NCBI GenBank assembly: GCA_017648525.1
Contig: JAGCIP010000074.1
Location: 1-7,770 of the forward strand
Direction of reading: 5' to 3'
Origin: Clostridia bacterium
Lineage (GTDB): Bacteria > Bacillota > Clostridia > Christensenellales > Borkfalkiaceae
Length of the DNA: 7,770 nt
Positions 7,422 through 7,770 of the stretch are shown here, one piece after another. The number at the start of each line of letters is the position of its first letter. Within the stretch, counting starts at the first letter, position 1. The position numbers and the translations under genes were made by a program. Under the pieces are notes generated by a model, which was not told where the DNA came from, searched no databases, and saw only the letters and a program-made list of their open reading frames with translations.

Positions 7422-7770
7422 TTATTTATAAGATTCCGCGAGTGCTTTGAATGCGGGGATAGCTCTTTCAATTTCTTCTGTCTTAACGCAGTAAGCAAGA
7501 CGCGCATAACCGGGAGCACCGAAATCGTCGCTGGGAACGATGAGGATATCAAATTTCTTCGCTCTTTCGCAGAACTCGGTAGCGTCACCGCTTGGCGACT
7601 TGATGAAGAGGTAGAATGCACCGTCGGGTTTAACAGTTTCAAGACCGTATTTTGTAAAGGTGTCAATAAGAAGCTTTCTGTTTCTGTCATAGATAGAAAC
7701 GTCGGAGACTTCACCGAGACAAAGGGGCAAAAGCTTCTGAAGAAGGCTTGGAGCACAAACGAAGCCGAGC
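7422..7770 (-). CDS. PLP-dependent class I/II aminotransferase, C-terminal part (5' end outside the window)
   Basis: The last 115 codons of a fold-type I aminotransferase are present; the frame is open to the window edge, so no start is assigned. The visible part begins after the PLP-lysine region with G-F-V-C-A-P-S-L, continues through P-D-G-A-F-Y-L-F (about 49-56), where such enzymes form the small-domain sheet, and has I-V-P-S-D-D-F-G-A-P-G. The arginine in Y-A-R-L-A-Y (codon 7502-7500) corresponds to the residue that binds the substrate carboxylate (Arg386 in aspartate aminotransferase numbering). The enzyme should move an amino group between an amino acid and a 2-oxo acid in the cytoplasm. 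The exact substrate is not determinable here, since the catalytic lysine is outside. Its GC content is about 47%, well above the other genes, and it stops 2 bases before the giant lipoprotein start. Confidence 0.88.
   Translation of the reverse strand, partial: LGFVCAPSLLQKLLPLCLGEVSDVSIYDRNRKLLIDTFTKYGLETVKPDGAFYLFIKSPSGDATEFCERAKKFDILIVPSDDFGAPGYARLAYCVKTEEIERAIPAFKALAESYK

Noticed and set aside
7425..7451. Possible promoter before the giant lipoprotein (TTCAAA at 7451-7446 and TATAAA at 7430-7425 on the minus strand)
   Set aside because: The spacer is only 15 bases, the -35 match is weak, and transcription would begin almost at the ATG, so it is more likely chance in AT-rich coding sequence.
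7403..7756. A 117-codon open frame on the minus strand overlapping the aminotransferase
   Set aside because: It lies out of frame over a clearly conserved aminotransferase C-terminus, is serine/leucine-rich without family features, and overlaps the start of the giant lipoprotein.

Overview
The window is a gene-dense stretch of a low-GC bacterial chromosome. Every supported gene reads on the minus strand, so transcription runs from high to low coordinates. Several features suggest a Gram-positive member of the Bacillota, probably an uncultured gut Clostridia-type lineage. These are the strong AGGAGG-type ribosome binding sites, two lipobox lipoproteins, a binding-protein-plus-two-permeases sugar transporter with no ATPase gene alongside, and AT-rich codon use. 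The taxonomic placement is inference from gene style, not from a marker gene.

In transcription order the layout is as follows. (1) 7770-7422 holds the C-terminal 115 codons of a fold-type I PLP-dependent aminotransferase, cut by the window edge and clearly richer in GC (about 47%) than the rest. (2) 7419-3703 encodes a 1238-residue lipoprotein. It has three Ig-like (Big_2-type) domains followed by three tandem units of about 300 residues, each a short beta linker plus a GLUG-like beta-helix segment. (3) 3685-1931 encodes a 584-residue lipoprotein solute-binding protein. (4) 1913-1005 and 991-74 encode two permeases of the MalF and MalG type. (5) At 34-1, after a 39-base gap with its own ribosome binding site, are the first eleven codons of a gene whose start resembles a Gfo/Idh/MocA oxidoreductase.

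Genes 2 to 5 look like one operon, with gaps of 17, 17, 13 and 39 bases and no terminator hairpin seen in any of them. The binding protein and the two permeases make a CUT1-type ABC importer for a sugar or oligosaccharide. Its ATPase is not in the window and may be supplied by a shared MsmX-like protein. The giant lipoprotein is the unusual member. It would be anchored to the outer face of the membrane and made from the same message as the importer, so it may capture or present a glycan. The substrate cannot be read from the sequence. There are no RNA genes, CRISPR arrays, insertion sequences or long non-coding stretches.
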